From an uncultured Sphingomonadales bacterium (GTDB lineage: Bacteria > Pseudomonadota > Alphaproteobacteria > Sphingomonadales > Sphingomonadaceae), in contig CAIWFP010000043.1 in the NCBI GenBank assembly GCA_903911985.1, positions 1-36,226 on the forward strand: a DNA stretch of 36,226 nt, read 5' to 3'. Below the pieces are notes generated by a model, which had not been told where the DNA came from, searched no databases, and saw only the letters and a list, made by a program, of their open reading frames with translations. Positions 28,875 to 36,226 of the stretch are shown piece after piece. The position numbers and the translations under genes are program-made. Within the stretch, counting starts at the first letter, position 1. Each line of letters starts with the position of its first letter.

Positions 28875-29634
28875 CGATCACGAGTTCCGCGCCGGTGACA
28901 AACCGGGATTCGTCAGAGGCAAGGTACAGCGCGCCCATGGCGATATCTTCGGGTTCGCCAAGATGGCCGATCGGTTGCAGATTGTCGTAGAACACCCGCC
29001 CGGCCTCGGCATCGCCATACCGGCGGATAGATTGTTCGAGCAACGGTGTGCGGATGAAACCGGGGTGGATGGTATTGACCCGCACGTTGATGCGCTCTTT
29101 GGCGCACGAGAGCGCGACCGATTTGCTGTAGAGCCGCACACCGCCTTTGGACGCATTGTAGGCTGCGATTCCGGGCTGGCCGACGATGCCCAGCACCGAC
29201 GAAATGTTGATGATCGATCCGATCACCGGGCTGGTTTCCATCATCAAGGCAAGCTCGTGCTTGGTCGCAAGGAACGTACCATCCAGATTGACGCTGTTGA
29301 TCCGGCGCCATTCGTCAATCGTGGTCTGGGTCGGAAAGGTAAGCTCGGTAACCGAGGTCCCGGCGCAGTTGACCGCAATATTCAGCCCGCCGAATGTCGC
29401 CTTGATATGCGCCATCAAGGCAATCCAGGCCTGTTCATCGACAACATTGTGATGGACATATTCGGCCGTCCCGCCAGCGACGCGGATGTCGTCAACCACG
29501 CCCTGACCCAGATCATCGTTGAGGTCGACCAGCATCACCTGTGCGCCCTGTCTGGCCAGCAAACGCGCGCAGGCAGCGCCAATCCCGCTTGCAGCGCCCG
29601 AAACCAGCGCAATCTTTCCGGCAACCCGATCCAT
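28852..29634 (-). CDS. Short-chain dehydrogenase/reductase 1
   Basis: KIALVSGAASGIGAACARLLARQGAQVMLVDLND, NCAGT, SVLGIVGQPGIAAYNASKGGV, ITGAE-like tail VTGAELVIDGGYTAQ. Start chosen at MDRVAGK. Confidence 0.94.
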   Translation of the reverse strand: MDRVAGKIALVSGAASGIGAACARLLARQGAQVMLVDLNDDLGQGVVDDIRVAGGTAEYVHHNVVDEQAWIALMAHIKATFGGLNIAVNCAGTSVTELTFPTQTTIDEWRRINSVNLDGTFLATKHELALMMETSPVIGSIINISSVLGIVGQPGIAAYNASKGGVRLYSKSVALSCAKERINVRVNTIHPGFIRTPLLEQSIRRYGDAEAGRVFYDNLQPIGHLGEPEDIAMGALYLASDESRFVTGAELVIDGGYTAQ

Positions 29635-29923
29635 GCGTCCATCCTTATCATCGCTGCGTTGCGCAGCTTGGCCCGTCCGGCATGGCTTGATCGACTGCAC
29701 GAGCCGATCTGCCGGGCCATTTCACATAGCGTAGAGCGCACGCGGTAAACGCTCAATCGGATAATTTCAATTGATTGTTCTGATTGGCGAATGAGTGACA
29801 AATTGCGATCGAGCGCTGATAAATCTGTAAATCGAAATAGTCGTGTCGATTTGTCCGATTGTTGTACCACTCGAAGGTGCATATCCCTTTTCCGCTAATG
29901 ACCGATTATACGAGGCACAAAAG

Positions 29924-31129
29924 ATGACCGCACCACTGGAAGGGATGCTGGTTCTTGACCTGACCCGCAACCTTGCGGGACCGTTCTGCACGATGATCCT
30001 GGGCGACCTGGGCGCGCGCGTGATCAAGGTTGAACGCCCGGGCACGGGTGATGACACGCGCGACTGGCAACCACCCAGCTGGGCCGGTCGCAGTTCGCTG
30101 TTTGTTGCCACCAACCGCAACAAGGAAAGCATTGCGATCGACATCGATACCCCCGACGGTGCCGAGGCAATCCGCCGGCTGGCGGCCAAGGCCGACATCG
30201 TGGTCGAATCGTTTCGCGGCGGCAGCCTGGAAAAGAAAGGCTTTGGCTTTGACGATCTGAAGCAGATCAACCCGCGGCTGGTCTATTGTTCGCTAAGTGC
30301 ATTTGGCGCGCGTGGCCCCCATCGCGATCGGCCTGGGTATGACGCGCTGATTCAGGCCTATTCGGGCATCATGAGCATTACCGGGGAACCGGGCCGGTCG
30401 GCGGTGCGCGTCGGGCCGTCGATCATCGACATGGGATCGGCACATTGGGCGGCGATCGGCATTCTGGCGGCGCTGCGCATCCGCGATCAGACGGGTGAGG
30501 CTCAGCATGTTGAAACCAGCCTGCTGGAAACCGGGGTGGCGTGGATGTCCTATTTCGCGGCCGGCTATTTTGCCGACGGATCGGTCGCGGGGCCAAGCGG
30601 TACGCGCCACAGTGTGATGGCGCCATACGAGGATTTTGCAGCGAGCGATGGCCTGCTTTATATCGCGGCCCCGAACCAAAGCTTGTTTGTTTCGCTGTGC
30701 CGGGTGATCGGCAAGCCCGAATTGATCGACGATCCGCGTTTTTCCAGCAATCCGATGCGCCTGACCAATCGCGACGCGCTGCACAATCTGATCGAAGATC
30801 GGCTGCGACAGGATGATTGCACGACCTGGGAAAACCTGATGCTGGAACATGGCATCCCGTGTTCGCGGCTGCAGACGATCGACGAGGTGGTGAAGGATCC
30901 GCAGGTCGTGGCGCTCGATCTCATTCGCAATTTCAACCACCCCGATATTCCCGATTACCGGCTGGTCGATCACCCGATATCCTACAATGGCAACCGCGCC
31001 TTTCGGCTCGACCCAGCGCCTGAACTGGGCCAGCATACCGACGCTGTGCTGCGCTCGCTCGGCTTTGACGATGATGCGATCGAGGCTGCGCGCGGCGGAA
31101 CCCGGGCCGCCCGCACGGCTGCGGACTGA
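29924..31129 (+). CDS. CaiB/BaiF family CoA-transferase 2
   Basis: APLEGMLVLDLTRNLAGPFCTMILGDLGARVIKVERPGTGDDTRDWQPP, RNKESIAIDIDTPDG, ADIVVESFRGGSLEKKGFGFDDL. Start chosen at 29924. Confidence 0.95.
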   Translation: MTAPLEGMLVLDLTRNLAGPFCTMILGDLGARVIKVERPGTGDDTRDWQPPSWAGRSSLFVATNRNKESIAIDIDTPDGAEAIRRLAAKADIVVESFRGGSLEKKGFGFDDLKQINPRLVYCSLSAFGARGPHRDRPGYDALIQAYSGIMSITGEPGRSAVRVGPSIIDMGSAHWAAIGILAALRIRDQTGEAQHVETSLLETGVAWMSYFAAGYFADGSVAGPSGTRHSVMAPYEDFAASDGLLYIAAPNQSLFVSLCRVIGKPELIDDPRFSSNPMRLTNRDALHNLIEDRLRQDDCTTWENLMLEHGIPCSRLQTIDEVVKDPQVVALDLIRNFNHPDIPDYRLVDHPISYNGNRAFRLDPAPELGQHTDAVLRSLGFDDDAIEAARGGTRAARTAAD

Positions 31130-31140
31130 CAGGAGCAAAC

Positions 31141-32085
31141 GTGTCCTCCACCCCTTCCCTCGGCGTCTATCCCGGCCCGATCATCGACACGTTCCTGCAT
31201 GGGCCATGGATCGGGCAGCCTTCGGGTGCGGCGGTGCGCGCCGATCGGGTGGAATGGATTGGCGACCGGCGGTTGCGCCGGGTGATGACAACGTTCCGGC
31301 ATGATGTCCGCGCAGGTGACGGCATCACCTATCTTGCGATACCTGATCTGCTGGCGGCGATGGATGAGGCAAGCGTGGCGCGCGGCATTCTGGCCACCAA
31401 AGTCTATTATCCCGCGCCCGCCGATGCGGTGATTGCGCTCAATCGCGACTTTGCCGCGATGAGCGCAGCCAGCGGCGGCCGGCTGAAATGGATCGCATCG
31501 GCGATCCCCCCCGAACTGGGCGGATCAAGTTATTGGGACGTCATGCAGAATTCGCGTCTGATCGATGCGATCTTCGCTGATCCCGGCTTGTGCGGCATCC
31601 ATCTGACCCCGTCGCCGTGGGGCATTTTGCCCAGCGACCGCTGGTTCTATCCGCTTTACGCCAAATGCGTCGAATATGGCCTGCCGGTGTTTACTTATGT
31701 CGGCGCACCCGGCCCGTTGTGGCCGATGGATCTGAACAACCCTGCGCACCTGGACGAGGTTGCGCTGGCCTTTCCCGATCTGACCATCATCGCGCACCAT
31801 ATCGGCGATCCGTGGACCGACATGGCGGTGCGGCTCGCCGCCCGCCACGAACATTTCTACATCTGCACATCGGCCTGGTCGCCAAAGGCCTATCCCGCTG
31901 CGCTGATGCAATTTCTGGCAGGCAGGTGGCACGGCGTGCGCGGCTGCGACAAGGTTATTTTTGCGTCAGATTATCCGCTGCTCGATCTCGCCATCACCAC
32001 GCGTAATGCCCGCGCGCTGGCGCTTGAACCCGAACGACTGGAAAAATTCCTGTTTGCCAACGCAGACCGGCTGTTCTGGTCATGA
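31141..32085 (+). CDS. Amidohydrolase-2 (ACMSD-like) family protein
   Basis: GTG start; IIDTFLHGPW at the N-terminus, LTIIAHHIGDPW, C-terminal KVIFASDYPLLDL...LFANADRLF typical of amidohydrolase_2. Confidence 0.82.
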   Translation: MSSTPSLGVYPGPIIDTFLHGPWIGQPSGAAVRADRVEWIGDRRLRRVMTTFRHDVRAGDGITYLAIPDLLAAMDEASVARGILATKVYYPAPADAVIALNRDFAAMSAASGGRLKWIASAIPPELGGSSYWDVMQNSRLIDAIFADPGLCGIHLTPSPWGILPSDRWFYPLYAKCVEYGLPVFTYVGAPGPLWPMDLNNPAHLDEVALAFPDLTIIAHHIGDPWTDMAVRLAARHEHFYICTSAWSPKAYPAALMQFLAGRWHGVRGCDKVIFASDYPLLDLAITTRNARALALEPERLEKFLFANADRLFWS

Positions 32086-32101
32086 GCCCAAAGGTAACGA
32101 C

Positions 32102-32890
32102 ATGCATTCGATAAAGACCGACATCGCGTGGAGCGCGCCGGATTCGATCACGGCGTTTGGCCGCGATTTGCCCAGCGAAATCCTTGGACATGTCAGCTTT
32201 GGCGACATGGCGTTTCTGGAAATAACCCGGCGCATTCCGGATGCGAATGAATCGCGTATGTTCAACGCCATGCTGGTCACGCTGGTCGAACACGGGCTGA
32301 CGCCCAGCACAATTGCCGCGCGCCTGACCTATCTTGGCGCGCCCGAAGCGATGCAGGCCGCCGTTGCTGCCGGGCTGTCGGGGCTTGGCAGCGTGTTCGT
32401 CGGCAGCGTCGAAGGCACCGCACAGATGCTGTATGAAGTGATGCCGGCGCCCGATGCCGCGGCCGACCTGCCAGCGCTGGCGCAGGACATCGTGGAGCGG
32501 TTCGCGGCGCGCAAGGCGATCCTGCCGGGCATTGGCCATCCGTTTCACAAACCGATCGACCCCCGCACCCCGCGCCTGATCGCGATTGCCACAGAAACCG
32601 GGTTTGCCGGGCCGTATATCGCCCTGGTGCAGCAAGTTGCCGCAGAGGCCGAGCGGCAAAAGGGCAAATCGCTGCCCGTCAATGCCACCGGCATTCTGGG
32701 CGCGCTGTGCTGCGAAATGGGGTTCGATTGGCGGGTCTGTCGCGGCATTGGCGTGATGGCGCGAGCGGTTGGCCTGGTCGGGCATATCCTGGAAGAGGCG
32801 CGCAACCCGATCGCACGGCAGATCTGGCTGCAGGCCGAGCAGGCAGCGACCGAACATTTTCGCGCAGATCCAGCGGCCACTACGGGTTGA
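32102..32890 (+). CDS. Citrate synthase-superfamily protein, citryl-CoA-lyase-like
   Basis: LPGIGHPFHKPIDPRTPRLIAIA and NATGILGALCCEMGFDWRVCRGIGVMARAVGLVGHILEE match citrate synthase/citryl-CoA lyase motifs; 262 aa, shorter than citrate synthase. Start at MHSIKTD. Confidence 0.85.
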   Translation: MHSIKTDIAWSAPDSITAFGRDLPSEILGHVSFGDMAFLEITRRIPDANESRMFNAMLVTLVEHGLTPSTIAARLTYLGAPEAMQAAVAAGLSGLGSVFVGSVEGTAQMLYEVMPAPDAAADLPALAQDIVERFAARKAILPGIGHPFHKPIDPRTPRLIAIATETGFAGPYIALVQQVAAEAERQKGKSLPVNATGILGALCCEMGFDWRVCRGIGVMARAVGLVGHILEEARNPIARQIWLQAEQAATEHFRADPAATTG

Positions 32891-32924
32891 GCGAATACAA
32901 TTGTCAGACGGAAAGACGCAAAAA

Positions 32925-33830
32925 ATGTTGAAAGACAAAGTCATCATCGTCACCGGCGCGGGGCGCGGGATCGGGCGGGAGATCGCGCTGGAACTGGGGC
33001 GACTGGGTGCGAGCGTGGTGGTCAACGACCTGGGCACATCGATTTCGGGCGAAGGCGCAAGTTCCGAACCGGCGCAGGAGGTGGTGGATGAAATCATCGC
33101 CGCCGGTGGCGCGGCGGTCGCCAATGGCGCCAGCGTTGCCGACTGGGATTCGGCACAATCCATCGTCGCGACCGCGGTCGAGCATTTCGGGCGTGTTGAC
33201 GGCGTAGTCAACAATGCCGGCATCCTGCGCGACCGGTTCTTTCACAATATGGACCCGGATGAATGGCGGCTGGTCATTGATGTTCACCTCAATGGCAGCT
33301 TTTACGTCAGCCGCGCGGCGGCACCGGTGTTCCGTGCGCAGAATTCGGGCGCTTATGTCCACATGGTGTCAACCTCTGGCCTGATCGGCAATTTTGGCCA
33401 GGCCAACTATTCGGCGGCCAAACTGGGGCTGGCTGCGCTGTCAAAATCGATCGCCATGGACATGTCGCGGTTCAATGTGCGGTCCAACTGCATATCGCCC
33501 TTTGCGTTCAGCCGGATGATCGGATCGATCCCGACTGAAACGCCGGAACAGCAAGCGCGAGTCGAACGCCTGAAGGTAATGGAGCCGGCCAAGATCGCAC
33601 CGCTGGCGGCCTATCTGGTCAGCGACGCGGCGAACGATGTCAGCGGACAGATTTTCGCGGTGCGGGCGAACGAGATTTTCCTGATGAGCCAAAGCCGCCC
33701 GCTGCGCGCCATGCAGACCAGCGAAGGATGGACTGCCGAAACCATCGCCAGCCGGGCCATGCCGGCATTCCGGGGCAGTTTTTATCCGCTCGACCGGTCG
33801 CAGGACGTGTTCAACTGGGACCCGGTCTGA
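32925..33830 (+). CDS. Short-chain dehydrogenase 2 (MFE-2-type 3-hydroxyacyl-CoA dehydrogenase-like)
   Basis: MLKDKVIIVTGAGRGIGREIALELGRLGASVVVNDLGTSISGEGASSEPAQEVVDEI; VVNNAGILRDRFFHNM; NYSAAKLGLAALSKS. Confidence 0.92.
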   Translation: MLKDKVIIVTGAGRGIGREIALELGRLGASVVVNDLGTSISGEGASSEPAQEVVDEIIAAGGAAVANGASVADWDSAQSIVATAVEHFGRVDGVVNNAGILRDRFFHNMDPDEWRLVIDVHLNGSFYVSRAAAPVFRAQNSGAYVHMVSTSGLIGNFGQANYSAAKLGLAALSKSIAMDMSRFNVRSNCISPFAFSRMIGSIPTETPEQQARVERLKVMEPAKIAPLAAYLVSDAANDVSGQIFAVRANEIFLMSQSRPLRAMQTSEGWTAETIASRAMPAFRGSFYPLDRSQDVFNWDPV

Positions 33831-33991
33831 CCGCCGGTCGCACTCTGCGCACCGTCGCAACATCTCCTAATTATCCAGTATTTTGAATGAATTGTTTTTA
33901 TAAATCGGTTTTTATTCAAATCAGAATCGCGGTAATCCTTGCACTATGCCGGGGCGGATTCGCCTCGGCCGACACTGGCGGGTTTTGCAAC

Positions 33992-34756
33992 ATGGGGCGG
34001 CTGGAAGGTAAAGTTGCAATAGTTACCGGCGCGGCCTCGACCATGGGGATCGGTTTTGCCACGGCGCATCTGTTTGCACGCGAAGGCGCCCGGGTACTGC
34101 TGACCGATATCAAGGGCGATGTGGTAGCGATGCGCGCGCAATCGTTGCGCGATGCGGGCTTTGCGGCATCGGCGACGGCACATGACGTTACACTGCAGTA
34201 CGATTGGGGCCGGGTTCGCGATCACGTCCTGACTGAACATGGCCGGATCGATATCCTGGTCAACAATGCCGGGATCGCGCTGCCGGGTGGGATTGGTGAG
34301 GCAACGCTGGACGACTGGAACCGGCACCTTGCCGTCAACCTGACCAGTGCGTTTCTGGGGTGCCAGATGGCGGTGCGTCAGATGCGCGCACAAGGCGGCG
34401 GCGGTGCGATCGTGAACATCTCGTCCAGCGCCGGTCTGTCGGCATTTGCCAATCTGGCCGCCTATTGCGCCAGCAAGGGCGGTGTGCGGCTGCTGACAAA
34501 GGCCGCCGCGCTCGATGTGGCGGCAGAGGGTATCCGGATCAATTCGGTGCATCCTGGCCACCTGGATACCGACATGATCGCCGGCGCGCGCGCCGTCGCC
34601 CCGGCTATGGTCGCCGCGATGGAGGCCAATGTACCGATGACGTTCCTGGGGGTGCCCGATGATGCCGCTGCCATGATCCTGTTTCTGGCCAGCGATGAAG
34701 CGCGGTACATCACCGGGGCGGAATTTGTGGTCGATGGCGGACTGACCGCCAAATGA
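33992..34756 (+). CDS. Short-chain dehydrogenase/reductase 3
   Basis: MGRLEGKVAIVTGAASTMGIGFATAHLFAREGARVLLTDI, NNAGIALPGG, YCASKGGVRLLTKAAALD, ITGAEFVVDGGLTAK. Confidence 0.94.
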   Translation: MGRLEGKVAIVTGAASTMGIGFATAHLFAREGARVLLTDIKGDVVAMRAQSLRDAGFAASATAHDVTLQYDWGRVRDHVLTEHGRIDILVNNAGIALPGGIGEATLDDWNRHLAVNLTSAFLGCQMAVRQMRAQGGGGAIVNISSSAGLSAFANLAAYCASKGGVRLLTKAAALDVAAEGIRINSVHPGHLDTDMIAGARAVAPAMVAAMEANVPMTFLGVPDDAAAMILFLASDEARYITGAEFVVDGGLTAK

Positions 34757-34901
34757 GGCAAGGTGCAAGCGCGATCGGCGATCAGACGGGCGTAGGCAGC
34801 AGTTCCGAATTCGAATTTAGCAATATAATGAATGATCGTTATTTTCACAAAAAACGCAATCAGCCAGCCAGGCGAATGGCATCGGAAGAGGATGGACCGT
34901 C

Positions 34902-36226
34902 ATGCATGATATCGTAATCCGCAATGGAACCGTGGTCGATGGCACTGGCGCGCCGCGCCGGGTGGCCGATGTAGCGATCGACGGCAACGTGATCACCGCA
35001 GTCGGCGTGGTGCCGGGCGCTGGAGCCCGTGAAGTCGATGCCACTGGCCTGCTGGTCACGCCGGGCTGGGTCGACATTCACACCCACTACGATGGCCAGG
35101 TCAGCTGGGACCCGTTCCTTTCGCCCTCGTGCTGGCACGGCGTGACCACGGTCGTCATGGGCAATTGCGGCGTGGGCTTTGCCCCGGTCAAACCCGATTT
35201 TCACGATCGCCTGATCAACATCATGGAAGGCGTGGAGGACATCCCCGGCACCGCGCTGACCGAAGGCATCACGTGGGAATGGGAAACCTATCCCGAATAC
35301 CTCGACGCGCTGTCGAAAAAATCGTTTGCGATGGATGTCTGTTCGCAAGTCCCGCACGCCGCCGTGCGCACGTATGTGATGGGCGAACGCGGCGGCGACA
35401 ACGAACAGGCCACGCCGCAGGAAATCGCGCAGATGTCGGCGCTGGTCAGCGAAGCGCTCGATGCCGGCGCGTTCGGTTTTTCGTCGTCGCGGATTACGGC
35501 GCACCGCACCGCCGACGGCAAAGTCGTGCCCGGCACGCAAGTCAGCATCGATGAAATGGAAGGGTTTGGCAGCGCGCTCTCCAAGGCCGGCCACGGCGTG
35601 TTCGAAGTGGTGTCCGACATCAATTTTGACGGCATTCCCGGTAGCCTGACCGCCGAGGAAGAAATCGCCTGGATGTCAGAAATGTCGCGCCGCCAGGATA
35701 TCAAGTTCACCTATCTGCTGTTTCAAAACCCGGGCAACCCCGACAAATGGCGCAGCATCATCGAAATGACGCGCAAGGAACAGGCCGATGGCGCGGTGTT
35801 GTATCCGCAGATCAGCATGCGCCCGACCGGCATTGTCATGGGGCTGCAAAGCAGCTTTCACATGTTCATGGGCCGCCCGTCGTATGATGCGATCGCCGCA
35901 TTGCCGTTTGCACAGCAGGTCGAAAAGATGCGCGATCCGGCCATTCGCGCGGCGATCCTGGCGGAAAAGTCCGACAAGCTGCCGTTTGAAGGGACCACGC
36001 TGCGCTATGACATGATGTTCCGGCTGGAACAGGCGGATGGCTGGCTGGACTATGAACCATCGCGCGAATCGAGCGTGCAGGAACTGGCCAAGGCGGCCGG
36101 AATTTCCGAAGAAGCCATGCTGTACGACATGATGATGGAAAACGACGGCCAGGGCTTCATCTATGTCATCCTGGTCAACTATGGCGATTACAACCTGAAT
36201 TTCCTGCACGAACTGATGGACAACCC
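34902..36226 (+). CDS. N-acyl-D-amino-acid deacylase-like amidohydrolase (amidohydrolase family 3), partial, continues beyond window
   Basis: Own translation from ATG 34902: MHDIVIRNGTVVDGTGAPRRVADVAIDGNVITAVG...VTPGWVDIHTHYDGQVSWDPFLSPSCWHGVTTVVMGNCGVGFAPVKP...AGAFGFSSSRI; no stop before the edge, so absent from the supplied ORF track. Confidence 0.92.
   Translation, partial: MHDIVIRNGTVVDGTGAPRRVADVAIDGNVITAVGVVPGAGAREVDATGLLVTPGWVDIHTHYDGQVSWDPFLSPSCWHGVTTVVMGNCGVGFAPVKPDFHDRLINIMEGVEDIPGTALTEGITWEWETYPEYLDALSKKSFAMDVCSQVPHAAVRTYVMGERGGDNEQATPQEIAQMSALVSEALDAGAFGFSSSRITAHRTADGKVVPGTQVSIDEMEGFGSALSKAGHGVFEVVSDINFDGIPGSLTAEEEIAWMSEMSRRQDIKFTYLLFQNPGNPDKWRSIIEMTRKEQADGAVLYPQISMRPTGIVMGLQSSFHMFMGRPSYDAIAALPFAQQVEKMRDPAIRAAILAEKSDKLPFEGTTLRYDMMFRLEQADGWLDYEPSRESSVQELAKAAGISEEAMLYDMMMENDGQGFIYVILVNYGDYNLNFLHELMDN

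Noticed and set aside
31994-33223. 409-aa minus-strand ORF opposite the citryl-CoA-lyase-like and SDR genes
   Set aside because: Crosses two well-supported genes on the other strand; no recognisable motif.
1-36226. CRISPR arrays, toxin-antitoxin or phage-defence genes
   Set aside because: No regularly spaced repeat array and no recognisable defence-type domain in the plausible ORFs.

Overview
The window looks like an alphaproteobacterial (probably sphingomonad) chromosome segment in two parts. (1) Positions 1-7.44 kb are housekeeping: uvrC(-), a TonB-dependent receptor(-), infA, maf, an RNase E/G-family gene, yacG and tRNA-Phe(GAA). (2) From the tRNA-Phe 3' end to the right edge is an apparent accessory island. 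It starts with a tyrosine recombinase truncated by an IS3-family element. Next come a second IS3-family remnant, a 3' fragment of nirB with an apparently intact nirD, and a ~26 kb catabolic cluster. That cluster has two paralogous TonB-dependent receptors, two LysR regulators, two different luciferase-like (LLM) flavin monooxygenases, a Baeyer-Villiger-type monooxygenase, an HSL-type alpha/beta hydrolase, an aldehyde dehydrogenase, a GST and three SDRs. It also has two CaiB/BaiF CoA-transferases, two HpcH/CitE-type lyases, a citryl-CoA-lyase-like protein, an amidohydrolase-2 protein, and an N-acyl-D-amino-acid-deacylase-like protein that runs off the window and is missing from the ORF track. 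The best candidate for an undescribed system is this cluster, read as uptake plus ring oxidation, lactone opening, CoA activation and C-C cleavage of an unknown cyclic or terpenoid-like substrate. Other items: an F-for-H change in the BVMO fingerprint, a perfect 40-bp palindrome inside an IS transposase gene, a 24-bp perfect inverted repeat between convergent genes, and short tandem repeats at two gene boundaries. All product calls come from reading translated motifs; no database search was run.
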